A stretch of DNA of 64,000 bases from Vibrio sp. JC009 (GTDB lineage Bacteria > Pseudomonadota > Gammaproteobacteria > Enterobacterales > Vibrionaceae), in NCBI RefSeq assembly GCF_029016485.1, contig NZ_CP092107.1, positions 434,001 to 498,000 of the forward strand, written 5' to 3'. The position numbers and the translations under genes are program-made. Shown piece after piece: positions 46,538 through 55,036 of the stretch (position 1 is its first letter; the number at the start of each line of letters is the position of its first letter). Under the pieces are notes generated by a model. The model was not told the DNA's origin and did no database searches. It worked only from the letters and a program-made list of their open reading frames with translations.

Positions 46538-48015
46538 GATGATTGCTCCTGAAGGTCTAAATCAGGCCAAAGCTTATTCAAATCAAGGTGTTCTTCAATG
46601 GCATCCGCAACCCGGTTAATACCCTCTTCACGCATAGCGGCAAAATCACAGCCCTGAGCCTCCTGCAGTCCGGCCCAGCGCAGTATTGCGCCGCAGGCTT
46701 GCTGAGATTCAAAGATGCCGTGCAGATAAGTGCCAAAGACATGATCATCAATACCCAGAGCACCATCTGCGCCATCGATAAGAGAGAGCGGTGCATTCTC
46801 AGAGACACCTTTTGTTATGCCTGCATGGATCTCATAACCAAATACATCAACCGTCTCTTGCCCCGGCAACGTAAGCGTCCCTTTGGTCTGTTTCAGCTGC
46901 TTATTATCTTGCAGCTCGGTTTCCAGCGGCAGATAGCCCAACCCTTTACTCTTGCCTGCCGGACCTTCAATACCCAGAGGATCAGCAACCAGTTCACCCA
47001 GCATCTGATATCCGCCACAAATGCCCATCACTTTTCCGCCAAAACGAAGGTGACGTTCAATTTGCTTGTCCCAGCCCTGTTCGCGAAGGAACTCAAGATC
47101 ACTGCGAACGCTTTTTGAACCAGGAAGAATAATCAGATCAGCCGCAGGCAATGGCTGATTCTTGCGCACAAAAACCAGATCCACATTCGGATGCATACGC
47201 AGCGGGTCAAAATCCGTATGGTTACTGATTCGCTGAACAACGGGCACAACCACCTTTAGCTGTGGTTCATCATTGTTTAGCTGGCTGATATTAATGGCAT
47301 CTTCCGCTTCCAGCATCAGGCCGTGCAGATAAGGCAGTACACCTAAAACCGGCTTTCCGGTTTTCTCTTCCAGCCAGTCCAGGCCATTTTGCAACAGCGC
47401 AATATCGCCCCTGAACCGGTTAATAACAAAGCCTGCAACCCTGTTCTGTTCCGATTCACTCAAAAGTGCCAGTGTGCCGTAAAGGTGGGCAAATACGCCA
47501 CCGCGATCAATATCAGCAACAATAATAACCGGGATATCCGCTTCTTCAGCAAATCCCATATTGGCGATGTCGTGATCACGCAGGTTAATTTCAGCAGGGC
47601 TTCCCGCCCCCTCAACCATCACAGACTGATACTCATCTTTAAGCCGGCCAAAAGACTCAATGACATACTTCATAACCTGAGGCTTAAAAGCGTGATAAGA
47701 CTTGGCGTCCATATCCTGAAGTGCTTTTCCGTGAACAATCACCTGGGCCCCAATATCCGTATTCGGCTTAAGCAGGATGGGGTTCATATCCGTGGTTGGT
47801 TCAATACCACAGGCATAAGCCTGCACGGCCTGAGCACGCCCAATTTCACCACCATCCACAGTTACCGCGCTGTTCAACGCCATATTCTGCGGCTTAAAGG
47901 GACTAACCTTAATCCCCTTACGGGCAAGAACCCGACATAAACCTGCAACAAGAACGCTTTTCCCTGCGTCAGAGGTGGTGCCCTGCACCATTAAAGCTTT
48001 TGATGTATCAATCAT
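46534..48015 (-). CDS. cobQ: Cobyric acid synthase CobQ/CbiP
   Basis: 493 residues. P-loop-like [18 protein letters not shown] at the N-terminus, the family motif [15 protein letters not shown], and a C-terminal amidotransferase domain with Cys in [11 protein letters not shown] (about 338) and [10 protein letters not shown]. It amidates side chains b, d, e and g of the corrin ring. It is the first gene of the operon cobQ-cobB-phosphatase-cobC-cobS. I found no B12 riboswitch in the 175 bases upstream. Confidence 0.95.
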   Translation of the reverse strand: MIDTSKALMVQGTTSDAGKSVLVAGLCRVLARKGIKVSPFKPQNMALNSAVTVDGGEIGRAQAVQAYACGIEPTTDMNPILLKPNTDIGAQVIVHGKALQDMDAKSYHAFKPQVMKYVIESFGRLKDEYQSVMVEGAGSPAEINLRDHDIANMGFAEEADIPVIIVADIDRGGVFAHLYGTLALLSESEQNRVAGFVINRFRGDIALLQNGLDWLEEKTGKPVLGVLPYLHGLMLEAEDAINISQLNNDEPQLKVVVPVVQRISNHTDFDPLRMHPNVDLVFVRKNQPLPAADLIILPGSKSVRSDLEFLREQGWDKQIERHLRFGGKVMGICGGYQMLGELVADPLGIEGPAGKSKGLGYLPLETELQDNKQLKQTKGTLTLPGQETVDVFGYEIHAGITKGVSENAPLSLIDGADGALGIDDHVFGTYLHGIFESQQACGAILRWAGLQEAQGCDFAAMREEGINRVADAIEEHLDLNKLWPDLDLQEQSS

Positions 48016-48160
48016 TTAACTGCAAATAACCGTCTTTATTGTTATCACTTCTTTCTAACCCCTCTGATACTAACAATAAAAACCTGCCTGTTAACAGGTA
48101 AATATAGGACGAAGCATGATAATTAATTGCGAAACCAATCAATGTATGACGCAGATAACA

Positions 48161-48186
48161 TGAGCCCCGCTCAGTGGCGGGGCTCA
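48161..48186. terminator. Strong hairpin after the PH-domain gene
   Basis: Perfect 10-bp stem TGAGCCCCGC/GCGGGGCTCA (48161-48170 with 48177-48186), just past the stop of the minus-strand PH-domain gene. It lacks a T tract, so it may be a transcript-end stabiliser or weak terminator. Confidence 0.55.
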
Positions 48187-48191
48187 GAAAA

Positions 48192-48560
48192 TCAGACGAT
48201 ACCGGCACTTAATACTTTGGCGATCTTAGATACATCTGTGCCTTTCAGGAAGTTGATCTCCAGTTCACCAATCCCGGAAGCCCAGATTTTAAACTCTGCA
48301 TCCATGTCGAATGTGCCAGCGCTTTCAATGGCAAATGCAGTAATCTTGCTAAACGGTAAAACAAAGAATTCCTTCTTCTTACCGGTAATTCCCTGCACAT
48401 CAATTGTAATAAGGCGTTTATTCGTCAGTATCACCATATCGCGCACGGTTTTGTACTCGCACTTAACCTCTTCACCTTCAATCAGCATAAAGCCGTAGGT
48501 GTCCATTCCCTCACCGGCATCCTGCTCTGTCAGTCCTGCGATTTTCAGTCCCTTAAACAT
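48192..48560 (-). CDS. Bacterial PH-domain protein
   Basis: 122 residues, the length of single-domain bacterial PH proteins. Strand pattern with VRDMVILTNKRLITIDVQG, EFFVLPFSKITAFAIESAG, and a terminal helix (VSKIAKVLSAGIV) fit the bacterial PH fold (YvbH/YxxE-like). No membrane helix or signal, so it is cytoplasmic. Members of this family are of unknown function and are often widespread in Vibrio. It is monocistronic, with AGGAG before the ATG (GGAGCAAACC). Confidence 0.75.
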   Translation of the reverse strand: MFKGLKIAGLTEQDAGEGMDTYGFMLIEGEEVKCEYKTVRDMVILTNKRLITIDVQGITGKKKEFFVLPFSKITAFAIESAGTFDMDAEFKIWASGIGELEINFLKGTDVSKIAKVLSAGIV

Positions 48561-48660
48561 GGTTTGCTCCTTAGCTCATAATTTATTTATAGACGGTTCT
48601 TAAATATCATAGCCTTAAATTGAAGTCTTAGTAAGAAGTTAAAAAACATAAAGAAAATAA

Positions 48661-48688
48661 AAAAGAGCGCCTTTCGGAGCTCTTTTTT
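48661..48688. terminator. Terminator after small zinc-ribbon gene
   Basis: Stem AAAAGAGC/GCTCTTTT (48661-48668 with 48679-48686) plus inner CC/GG pairs, with T runs on both strands. It lies about 27 bases after the stop of the minus-strand gene at 48715. Confidence 0.8.
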
Positions 48689-48714
48689 ATTATTAATATT
48701 ATCTGTTAACACTG

Positions 48715-48897
48715 CTACAATTCATGCTTGCTTTCTTCACAAGAAGTAAACAGCATTCCTTCGCAACACGGGCAGGATGGAATGGTATAACTATCCTCAA
48801 CACCAACAACCGCATAGTTGCAGGTCTGACATAAGTAGACACCGGCACCAGCGTGCTCACCAGTATGACACTTTGTATACTTGTCTGTCTGTTCCAT
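48715..48897 (-). CDS. Small zinc-ribbon protein
   Basis: 60 residues. Two cysteine knuckles, YLCQTCNY (about 22-29) and IPSCPCCEG (about 39-47), form a rubredoxin-like or zinc-ribbon fold; further Cys/His (KCHTGEHAG near the N-terminus, TSCEESKH near the end) may add to it. Similar small zinc-ribbon proteins of unknown function occur in Vibrio. It is flanked by a terminator and has its own upstream region, so it is monocistronic. Confidence 0.75.
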   Translation of the reverse strand: MEQTDKYTKCHTGEHAGAGVYLCQTCNYAVVGVEDSYTIPSCPCCEGMLFTSCEESKHEL

Positions 48898-49098
48898 TCT
48901 TCTACCCCTTACAATTAATCAACTGATAAAAATATAAACAAAATCTCAATTGATTACTACTACTTTAGTAGTGCTGCCTGCCTAATTTTCGCACAATGTC
49001 TCACAATGAACCGGGCGTATTCCATTCCTGAAATGATGTTAGAATACATTAGTGTTACACTACGCCGCCTGTCGGTTATCAAGCAAGAATAAAGCAAA

Positions 49099-49521
49099 AT
49101 GGCAAAACGCTCTCCCGTTATCGAAATGACTTCCTACGGCATATTCTCTACCTGGGATGCCAAATCTAAGCAACTTCCAAAAATTCAGGAGTTCACCACT
49201 CAGGTTCCGGCTGAAATAGATATTGAGTTTGGGTTTACCGTAAATATCAAAAAAGCAAAGGGAAAGAAGATTCGCTACTGCATTTATCATCCTGATATTA
49301 CTTCTCCTAAAGGAGATGTATTAGATCCCTTCGACGGTGAAGAATATGTCGGCAATAACGACTGGGACTTCTACCTGGGAGATACCATCTGGGAACCCGT
49401 TGATAATAAAGTGGGCAAATGGCGAATGACCATTGAGCTCGATAACCAGATTATCGCTGAGAAAACCTTTGATGTTTACGCAAGAGATGAAGGTGAGTTC
49501 TGGAAGCGCCGGGGGTTTTAG
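49099..49521 (+). CDS. DUF3859-like conserved protein
   Basis: 140 residues, soluble, no signal. A beta-rich domain with IEMTSYGIFSTWDAKSK, IEFGFTVNIKKAKGK, and GDTIWEPVDNKVGKWRMTIEL, like DUF3859 proteins in marine gammaproteobacteria. Function not known. The C-terminal GEFWKRRGF is basic. It stands alone between convergent genes, with its own upstream region; AAGAATAAAGC precedes the ATG, a weak ribosome site. Confidence 0.7.
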   Translation: MAKRSPVIEMTSYGIFSTWDAKSKQLPKIQEFTTQVPAEIDIEFGFTVNIKKAKGKKIRYCIYHPDITSPKGDVLDPFDGEEYVGNNDWDFYLGDTIWEPVDNKVGKWRMTIELDNQIIAEKTFDVYARDEGEFWKRRGF

Positions 49522-49580
49522 GTGACCAGATTATGTGCCAAAACGAAGTTCAGCACATAATCAGTAAGTTCACTGCTCCG

Positions 49581-51182
49581 CTAGAGATGCAAGCTTCTTA
49601 GCTTTTTCTTATCTACTTTGCCGACGCTGGTTTTATCAATACCGTCCACCAGCTTAAACTTCATCAGCACGGCTTCACGGGCCAGGATACCCTTTTTAAT
49701 AAAGTCTTTGGTAAAACCAAGCAGTTCCTTTTCGCTCACTTCTGCACCTTCTTTTAGTGCAACCAGAGCAAGAGGTATCTCGCCCCATTTGTCATGAGGC
49801 ATACCAATTACAGCGACTTCAGAAACGGCCTGATGTTGATGAATAATATCTTCCAGCTCAAGAGAACTGACCCATTCGCCGGAGATCTTAATCATATCTT
49901 TCACCCGGTCGGTGATCTTGATATAACCCTCACTATCCATGGTTGCCACATCACCTGTGTGCAGATAGCCTCCGCGCCACAGAGCTTTAGAGTTCTTATT
50001 ATCTTTGTAATAACTCGGGGTCAGCCATGGAGCCCGTACAACGATTTCGCCGGTATCTTCCCCATTGTTCTCCAGTTTTTTCATATCCTGATCAACAATA
50101 TGCGCTTCCACCATCGCCACTTTTTTACCCGTCTTGGAGCGGTACTCAGCCTGAATATCCAAATCAAGTTTCAGCTGTTCACTATCAAGCTGTACTATCG
50201 AAAGAATCGGACATGTTTCACTCATTCCGTAACCGGCGAAGATATCGATATTGTGCTCCAGTGCGGATTTACACAGCGCTTTTGGCAGAGCTGCCCCGCC
50301 AATCACCACTTTCCAGCGGGAAAAGTCGATAGAGGCCGCTTTTGGTGAACTAAGCAACAGATGCAAAATAGTAGGCACACAGTGCGAGAAGGTCACCTGT
50401 TCCCGCTCAATCAGATTAAGCAGAACATCAGGCACATATTTCCCTGGGTAAACCTGTTTTACGCCAAGCATAGTCGCCATAAAAGGAAGGCCCCAGGCGT
50501 GAACATGAAACATCGGCGTGATAGGCATATAGATGTCTTCCCGGTGAAGGCGTCCCTGAACCGCACTTGTTCCAAGCGTAGCCAGTAAGCCCAGAGTGTG
50601 AAGCACTAACTGCCTGTGAGTAAAAAATACCCCCTTTGGCATACCGGTTGTGCCTGTGGTGTAAAACGTGGTCGCAACTGTGTTTTCATCAAAATCAGGG
50701 AAATCAAACTGAGTGCTTTCTGCTGCCAGAAGCTGCTCGTATTCGCACTCCTGGTTATCGCGCAGAACAACAAACTGATTCACCGTATCAATACGGCCTT
50801 TGATCTGATCAAGAATCGGCAGAAAATCTTCATTGATTAACAGCACATCATCTTCAGCATGGTCTATGGTATACAGGATCTGCTCTGGAGACAGGCGGAC
50901 ATTAATCATATGCAGTGTCGCGCCAATCATAGGAACGGCAAAATAGCACTCAAGATAGCGGTGTGAGTCATAATCCATCACCGCAACTGTATCGCCCTTT
51001 TTCACTCCCATCTTAGTCAGTGCATTGGCAAACTGACGAACCCTATTGTGGAAGGTTTCATAGCTATGCCGGCGGTGGTTGGCGTATACAATCTCTTGTT
51101 CGGGGTCAAAACCCACAGGTGAAAACAGAATACTTTTGATCAGTAGTTGGTAATTGGAGGGTTCATTCACGTATTGGCTCAT
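49581..51182 (-). CDS. Medium/long-chain acyl-CoA ligase (AMP-binding)
   Basis: 533 residues from ATG 51182 (MSQYVNEPSNYQL); a start at 51218 is possible but lacks a better ribosome site. ANL-superfamily enzyme: P-loop TFYTTGTTGMPKGV (about 180), IFAGYGMSETCP, GYLHTGDVATMDSEGYIKITDR and the C-terminal catalytic lysine region TSVGKVDKKKL. It activates fatty or related carboxylic acids to acyl-CoA via an acyl-AMP in the cytoplasm. Sequence is most like AlkK/medium-chain ligases. It stands alone, with no beta-oxidation genes beside it; chain length cannot be set from sequence. Confidence 0.88.
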   Translation of the reverse strand: MSQYVNEPSNYQLLIKSILFSPVGFDPEQEIVYANHRRHSYETFHNRVRQFANALTKMGVKKGDTVAVMDYDSHRYLECYFAVPMIGATLHMINVRLSPEQILYTIDHAEDDVLLINEDFLPILDQIKGRIDTVNQFVVLRDNQECEYEQLLAAESTQFDFPDFDENTVATTFYTTGTTGMPKGVFFTHRQLVLHTLGLLATLGTSAVQGRLHREDIYMPITPMFHVHAWGLPFMATMLGVKQVYPGKYVPDVLLNLIEREQVTFSHCVPTILHLLLSSPKAASIDFSRWKVVIGGAALPKALCKSALEHNIDIFAGYGMSETCPILSIVQLDSEQLKLDLDIQAEYRSKTGKKVAMVEAHIVDQDMKKLENNGEDTGEIVVRAPWLTPSYYKDNKNSKALWRGGYLHTGDVATMDSEGYIKITDRVKDMIKISGEWVSSLELEDIIHQHQAVSEVAVIGMPHDKWGEIPLALVALKEGAEVSEKELLGFTKDFIKKGILAREAVLMKFKLVDGIDKTSVGKVDKKKLRSLHL

Positions 51183-51339
51183 ATCACGCCTACTTATAAT
51201 ATTTGGTTTTATTAACAATGTCAGTCACTTCCTGACATCACCAGCAGCTACTAAGGTTGATATATTCTGCAACACGCAGCAATCAGATTGTGTGCTAACT
51301 GTTAAGCGGATGCGGTTTTTCCCGGCTCAGACAGAAACG

Positions 51340-51373
51340 AAAGAGGCCGTTGTTTTTATTCAACGGCCTCTTT
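51340..51373 (-). terminator. Terminator of dhaM
   Basis: Perfect 13-bp stem AAAGAGGCCGTTG/CAACGGCCTCTTT (51340-51352 with 51361-51373), 24 bases after the dhaM stop on the minus strand. Confidence 0.9.
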
Positions 51374-51396
51374 CGGATAACAAACTCAGTTAAACA

Positions 51397-52809
51397 CTAA
51401 GCGGTAATACTAACTGCATCACCATGCTTCAGCTCAGAGTCATAAGCTCCCGTCAGCACAGGAATACCCATCGCTTTGGCAATAATAGCTGAATGCGATG
51501 TAAGGCCGATATCAGTAAACTGAACCCCTTTGACCAAAGTTTTATCAAGACCAACGACCTCAGAAGGAAGCAGATAGTCAGTAAAAATAACAGATGGCAT
51601 ATCCGGCTTGATCTCCTCCGCGCGGTTGCCATTAAAATGTCTGAGTACTCTGGAACCTACATCATAAACATCCACATAGCGCTGCGACAGATAGTCGTCA
51701 TCAATAGACTTATATTCCTCTGACATCTGCCCGATAACTTCTAACCAGGCTTTGCCGGCAGAAACCTGTTCGGTTTTTATCTGCTCAGAAGCCATATCAA
51801 ACAGTTCGCCATCTTCCAGCATCATCTTGTGCGCACTAAAAATCTCAGACTCGTTGTCAGAAATGTTCTCTCTGGCAAAAATAATCAGCTCTTCAAGTTC
51901 CGATATAGAAGTTGCAATAGCATCACTTAACTTACCAAGATCGCCTTCGGTGTTTTCTGAACCATTGGATTTCGAATCAGGAAAAGACGGAGAATGCAGG
52001 TAAGCATTGGCCTTAATCACTTTGATACTGTCGTCTTTTTCTTCAGAAATAACCTGTGCTGCTTCGGTAACCTTGTCGCCAAACTGATCTGCGGACAGAC
52101 AAACAAACTCATTAACGGCCTCTCTGGCCTGAGCTCCGCTGGCTCTCAAAGTCACTTCATCACCCGATTTCACCGACAACAGTGCAATATTGTTAACACT
52201 TTTCGCGTTAATCCATTTTTCGCCCTTACCTAAAGATACATCAGCATCAAACTGGTTCATGGCTTTGGCAATCACAGAAGAAGGCCTGGCATGGATACCA
52301 TTTGGGTTTTCTATTCTGATAGTCACCTCTTCAACATCCACGTCATCAGCGTTAATTGAGGCATCATCTTCCTGAGGATTTCCAGATAACAGCAAGTGGG
52401 CCTGGTTAAGCTGCTGGTATTTTGCCCCAAGTGCACTGTGCGCCTCGCTCATCACCTGCTCTACCGGCAGGCCAGAGGCAGCGGCAACAGCGGCAGATAC
52501 GGTGCCTTCCACAATAGGAGCAGCGCAGACATGAATCTTCTCAACCAATTCAGGGTCAATAAGATCCAGAGCGACGTCAGAACTTAAAATCGCGCTTCCC
52601 ATATCCACCATAATCAGAATAGCGTCCGCGTCACCAACCGATTCCACCGCTTCCATAATCGCTACCGGATCGGTTCCGATAGGGTTTTCCGGATCGTCAA
52701 CACCGGCAGCCAAGCCAAAATTCACCTTTCCCTGAGTCATCTGAGAGGCCAGTTCAATGACCCCTTCCGCCAGTTTCTTACTATGTGATACAACAACAAT
52801 ATCAACCAT
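51397..52809 (-). CDS. dhaM: PTS-dependent dihydroxyacetone kinase phosphotransfer subunit DhaM
   Basis: 470 residues from ATG 52809 (GGGGA 6 bases upstream; a second ATG lies at 52815). Three phosphotransfer modules in order: EIIA-DHA with His9 (VVVSHSKKLAEG), an HPr domain with His near 171 (NPNGIHARPSSVIAKA), and an EI N-terminal-like domain with His near 437 (LTSHSAIIAKAMGIP). This is the long E. coli type of DhaM, which passes phosphate from PEP via EI/HPr to ADP bound on DhaL. dhaK and dhaL are not adjacent, which is unusual. It diverges from a sodium symporter gene. Confidence 0.92.
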   Translation of the reverse strand: MVDIVVVSHSKKLAEGVIELASQMTQGKVNFGLAAGVDDPENPIGTDPVAIMEAVESVGDADAILIMVDMGSAILSSDVALDLIDPELVEKIHVCAAPIVEGTVSAAVAAASGLPVEQVMSEAHSALGAKYQQLNQAHLLLSGNPQEDDASINADDVDVEEVTIRIENPNGIHARPSSVIAKAMNQFDADVSLGKGEKWINAKSVNNIALLSVKSGDEVTLRASGAQAREAVNEFVCLSADQFGDKVTEAAQVISEEKDDSIKVIKANAYLHSPSFPDSKSNGSENTEGDLGKLSDAIATSISELEELIIFARENISDNESEIFSAHKMMLEDGELFDMASEQIKTEQVSAGKAWLEVIGQMSEEYKSIDDDYLSQRYVDVYDVGSRVLRHFNGNRAEEIKPDMPSVIFTDYLLPSEVVGLDKTLVKGVQFTDIGLTSHSAIIAKAMGIPVLTGAYDSELKHGDAVSITA

Positions 52810-52847
52810 AACCATTCCCCGTATTTATAATCTTAATCTATAAATAG

Positions 52848-52861
52848 TGTAAACGTTATCA
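52848..52861. promoter_or_regulatory. LacI-family-type operator near dhaM
   Basis: TGTAAACGTTATCA; extended by one base on each side it has outer GTG...CAC and an AACGTT core. LacI-family operators commonly have TGTAAACGTTTACA-like symmetry. It lies about 40 bases upstream of dhaM. Confidence 0.4.
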
Positions 52862-52967
52862 CCAGCACCCACAATACTGAATTACAGTTCACAGCGCGTA
52901 TTTTCTGCAATGCGTTATTTTTTCTTGCTACAGCACACAATTTTTAAGATAGAAAAATGAAACTTAA

Positions 52968-52981
52968 TGTAAACGTATACA
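52968..52981. promoter_or_regulatory. LacI-family-type operator in dhaM/symporter region
   Basis: TGTAAACGTATACA, palindromic at 12 of 14 positions, and sharing TGTAAACGT with the site at 52848. About 210 bases before the symporter start. The cognate repressor is unknown; the LacI-type protein at 62453 is one candidate. Confidence 0.45.
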
Positions 52982-53023
52982 TGAGATTTTTTGCATTTTT
53001 ACAGCATGTTTGCGTGAACTTTT

Positions 53024-53039
53024 CGTGACACAATTCACA
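53024..53039. promoter_or_regulatory. CRP-like site upstream of the symporter gene
   Basis: CGTGA-CACAAT-TCACA, one mismatch from the TGTGA-N6-TCACA core, 150 bases before the symporter ATG. It fits a carbon-source transporter under cAMP-CRP control. Confidence 0.5.
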
Positions 53040-53189
53040 TAACAGTCAGCCACAACAGATCAAGATCACAGATAGGCCGAGTTTTGATATCTAAATCACA
53101 GCGACAGGATTAGGCTTCGCTCATTAAATGTTTGCGAAAACACAATCGATTTATATTTTTAACTTTAATAATCAATTCGGAGAAAAATC

Positions 53190-54965
53190 ATGCCAATGAC
53201 AATTCTTTTGTCATTCTTTTTCTTCACAGGCTTTGTGGTTATATACACTTGGTCTCGTGTAAAGAATCAGAAAAATGACTCTAAAGATGGCTTCTTCCTG
53301 GGTGGCCGTAGCTTAACTGGCGGTCTTATTGCGAGTTCCCTAATCCTGACTAACCTGTCAGCGACCAGCTTTGTGGGAATGAGTGCTCTTTCATTTAAAG
53401 GCAACATGTCTGTGATGGGCTATGAGGTAGCATCGGGTATCACACTGATCATCATCGCTCTTTTCCTTGTTCCTCGCTACCTGAAGCAGGGCATTACAAC
53501 CATTCCTGACTTTTTGGAATCACGTTACGACCTTTCAGTAAAGCAGTTTGTAACTGTTCTGTTCCTGCTAAGCTACATCGTTAACCTGCTGCCAAACACA
53601 CTTTATGCCGGTGCTATGGTTATCGGTGGTATCTTCGATGTTGAAGGCATGCTGGGCATCAGCCGATTCCAGGCTATTCTGCTTATCGCAAGTATTATCG
53701 GTATTCTGGGCCTTTTCTACGCAATCTATGGTGGTCTGAAAGCGGTTGTTATCGCAGATACACTAAACGGTGTTGGCCTGATTGTTGGTGGTATGATGAT
53801 CCCTGTCTTCGGCCTGATTGTTCTTGGTGACGGCAGCTTTATGGACGGTCTGACAACGATTACCACTAATGCAACTGAGAAACTGCAGGCTGTGGGTGCT
53901 GAAGATGATCCTAACGTGCCTTTCTCAACCATGTTTACAGGTCTTTTACTTGTTAACCTCTACTACTGGGGTACTGACCAGGCCATCATCCAGCGTGCTC
54001 TTGGTGCGAAAAACCTGAAAGAAGGCCAGAAAGGTGTAATCTTAGCGGGTGCAGTGAAAGTTATTACTCCTCTGTTCCTAATCATCCCAGGCATTATCGC
54101 TTACCATATGTTTGGTACTGTTGATGCTGCAGGTCAAAGCTACGAAGCCGATACCATGTACACGCGTCTGGTTAACGAAGTGCTTCCTAAGCCACTGGTT
54201 GGTTTCTTCCTGGCTGCTATGTTTGGTGCCATTCTGTCTACCTTTAACGGTGTACTGAACTCATCAACCACGCTATTTACGCTAAACGTATACAAGCCGT
54301 TGTTTGATAAAGAAGATAAACTTTCCGATCAGGAACTGGTAAACAAAGGACGTTCATTCGGTCTGTTTATCGCAATCCTGTCTGTGGGTATTGCTCCGTT
54401 TATTATGTTTGCACCAAACGGTCTGTTTGACCTGCTGCAACGTCTTGCGGGTCTGTTTAGTGTGCCAATCTTCACTATCGTGTTTATGGGCTACATTACC
54501 AAGCGCGTTCCGGCTGTCGCTGCGAAGATTTCTCTGGCGGTATTCGTAATTTCTTACGGCATCATCCAGTTTACACCTAGCGCGTACCAGGGTTACCTGG
54601 GTCCGCTTAAGCCAATCGCAGAGCTGCACTTCTTCCACCAGCTGGCTGTGCTGTTTGTTCTGTGCTGTGGCCTGATGTACATCATTGGTAAAGTTCGTCC
54701 ACGCGATACAGATTACATTCTTCCTGTAAACGAAGAGATGGATATCAAACCATGGGAGTTCCGCTTTGAGGCTTCAGCAGTCATCCTGTACATGGTTCTG
54801 GGCGCGTACATCACCTTCTCTGACCTTGGTCTGGTAGCTGGTGACACTGCATTTATGGTGACTTATGCTCTGTGTGGTATTGTGATCCTTGGTGGTATCT
54901 TTACCAGAATTAAGAAGAAGCAACGCACCGTTGCTCAGATGGAAAGCAAACCAGCTGAAAGCTAA
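53190..54965 (+). CDS. Sodium:solute symporter, YidK-like
   Basis: 591 residues with about 14 hydrophobic helices. SSS-family features: DGFFLGGRSLTGGLIASSLILTNLSA (LGGRSL and LTNLSATSFVG are the core), IYGGLKAVVIADTLNGVGL, WGTDQAIIQRALGAKNLKEGQKG. The order and wording of these motifs match E. coli YidK, a putative sugar symporter. It should co-transport a solute with sodium across the inner membrane; the substrate is probably a sugar or sugar acid, not certain. Starts at MPMTILLS after GGAGAAAA; a terminator follows. Confidence 0.88.
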   Translation: MPMTILLSFFFFTGFVVIYTWSRVKNQKNDSKDGFFLGGRSLTGGLIASSLILTNLSATSFVGMSALSFKGNMSVMGYEVASGITLIIIALFLVPRYLKQGITTIPDFLESRYDLSVKQFVTVLFLLSYIVNLLPNTLYAGAMVIGGIFDVEGMLGISRFQAILLIASIIGILGLFYAIYGGLKAVVIADTLNGVGLIVGGMMIPVFGLIVLGDGSFMDGLTTITTNATEKLQAVGAEDDPNVPFSTMFTGLLLVNLYYWGTDQAIIQRALGAKNLKEGQKGVILAGAVKVITPLFLIIPGIIAYHMFGTVDAAGQSYEADTMYTRLVNEVLPKPLVGFFLAAMFGAILSTFNGVLNSSTTLFTLNVYKPLFDKEDKLSDQELVNKGRSFGLFIAILSVGIAPFIMFAPNGLFDLLQRLAGLFSVPIFTIVFMGYITKRVPAVAAKISLAVFVISYGIIQFTPSAYQGYLGPLKPIAELHFFHQLAVLFVLCCGLMYIIGKVRPRDTDYILPVNEEMDIKPWEFRFEASAVILYMVLGAYITFSDLGLVAGDTAFMVTYALCGIVILGGIFTRIKKKQRTVAQMESKPAES

Positions 54966-55002
54966 GACTGGTTTCAATATAAAATAACAACGTCAGTGTG
55001 AC

Positions 55003-55032
55003 AAAGCAGAGCAAACCAGCTCTGCTTTTTTT
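55003..55032 (+). terminator. Terminator of the symporter gene
   Basis: Stem AAAGCAGAGC/GCTCTGCTTT (55003-55012 with 55019-55028), 6-base loop and a run of seven T. It overlaps the end of the convergent gene region, so it may serve only the plus strand. Confidence 0.9.
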
Positions 55033-55036
55033 AATT

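Larger units (their letters stand above)
52810..53189. other. Intergenic region between divergent dhaM and symporter gene
   Basis: 380 AT-rich bases carrying two LacI-type half-palindromes (52848-52861, 52968-52981) and a CRP-like site (53024-53039), listed separately. GGAGAAAA before 53190 is the symporter ribosome site. No further gene seen. Confidence 0.6.

Noticed and set aside
48063..48100. CCTGTTAACAGG perfect 12-base palindrome upstream of cobQ
   Set aside because: Short and lone, with no partner site or known consensus; not enough to call an operator.
48161..48186. GCCACTG, the B12-box-like string, in the minus strand
   Set aside because: It forms part of a terminator-like hairpin after the PH-domain gene and lies downstream, not upstream, of that gene; no other cobalamin riboswitch elements are present.
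49794..50348. 184-codon plus-strand ORF
   Set aside because: Antisense to the acyl-CoA ligase; the translated sequence has no domain character.
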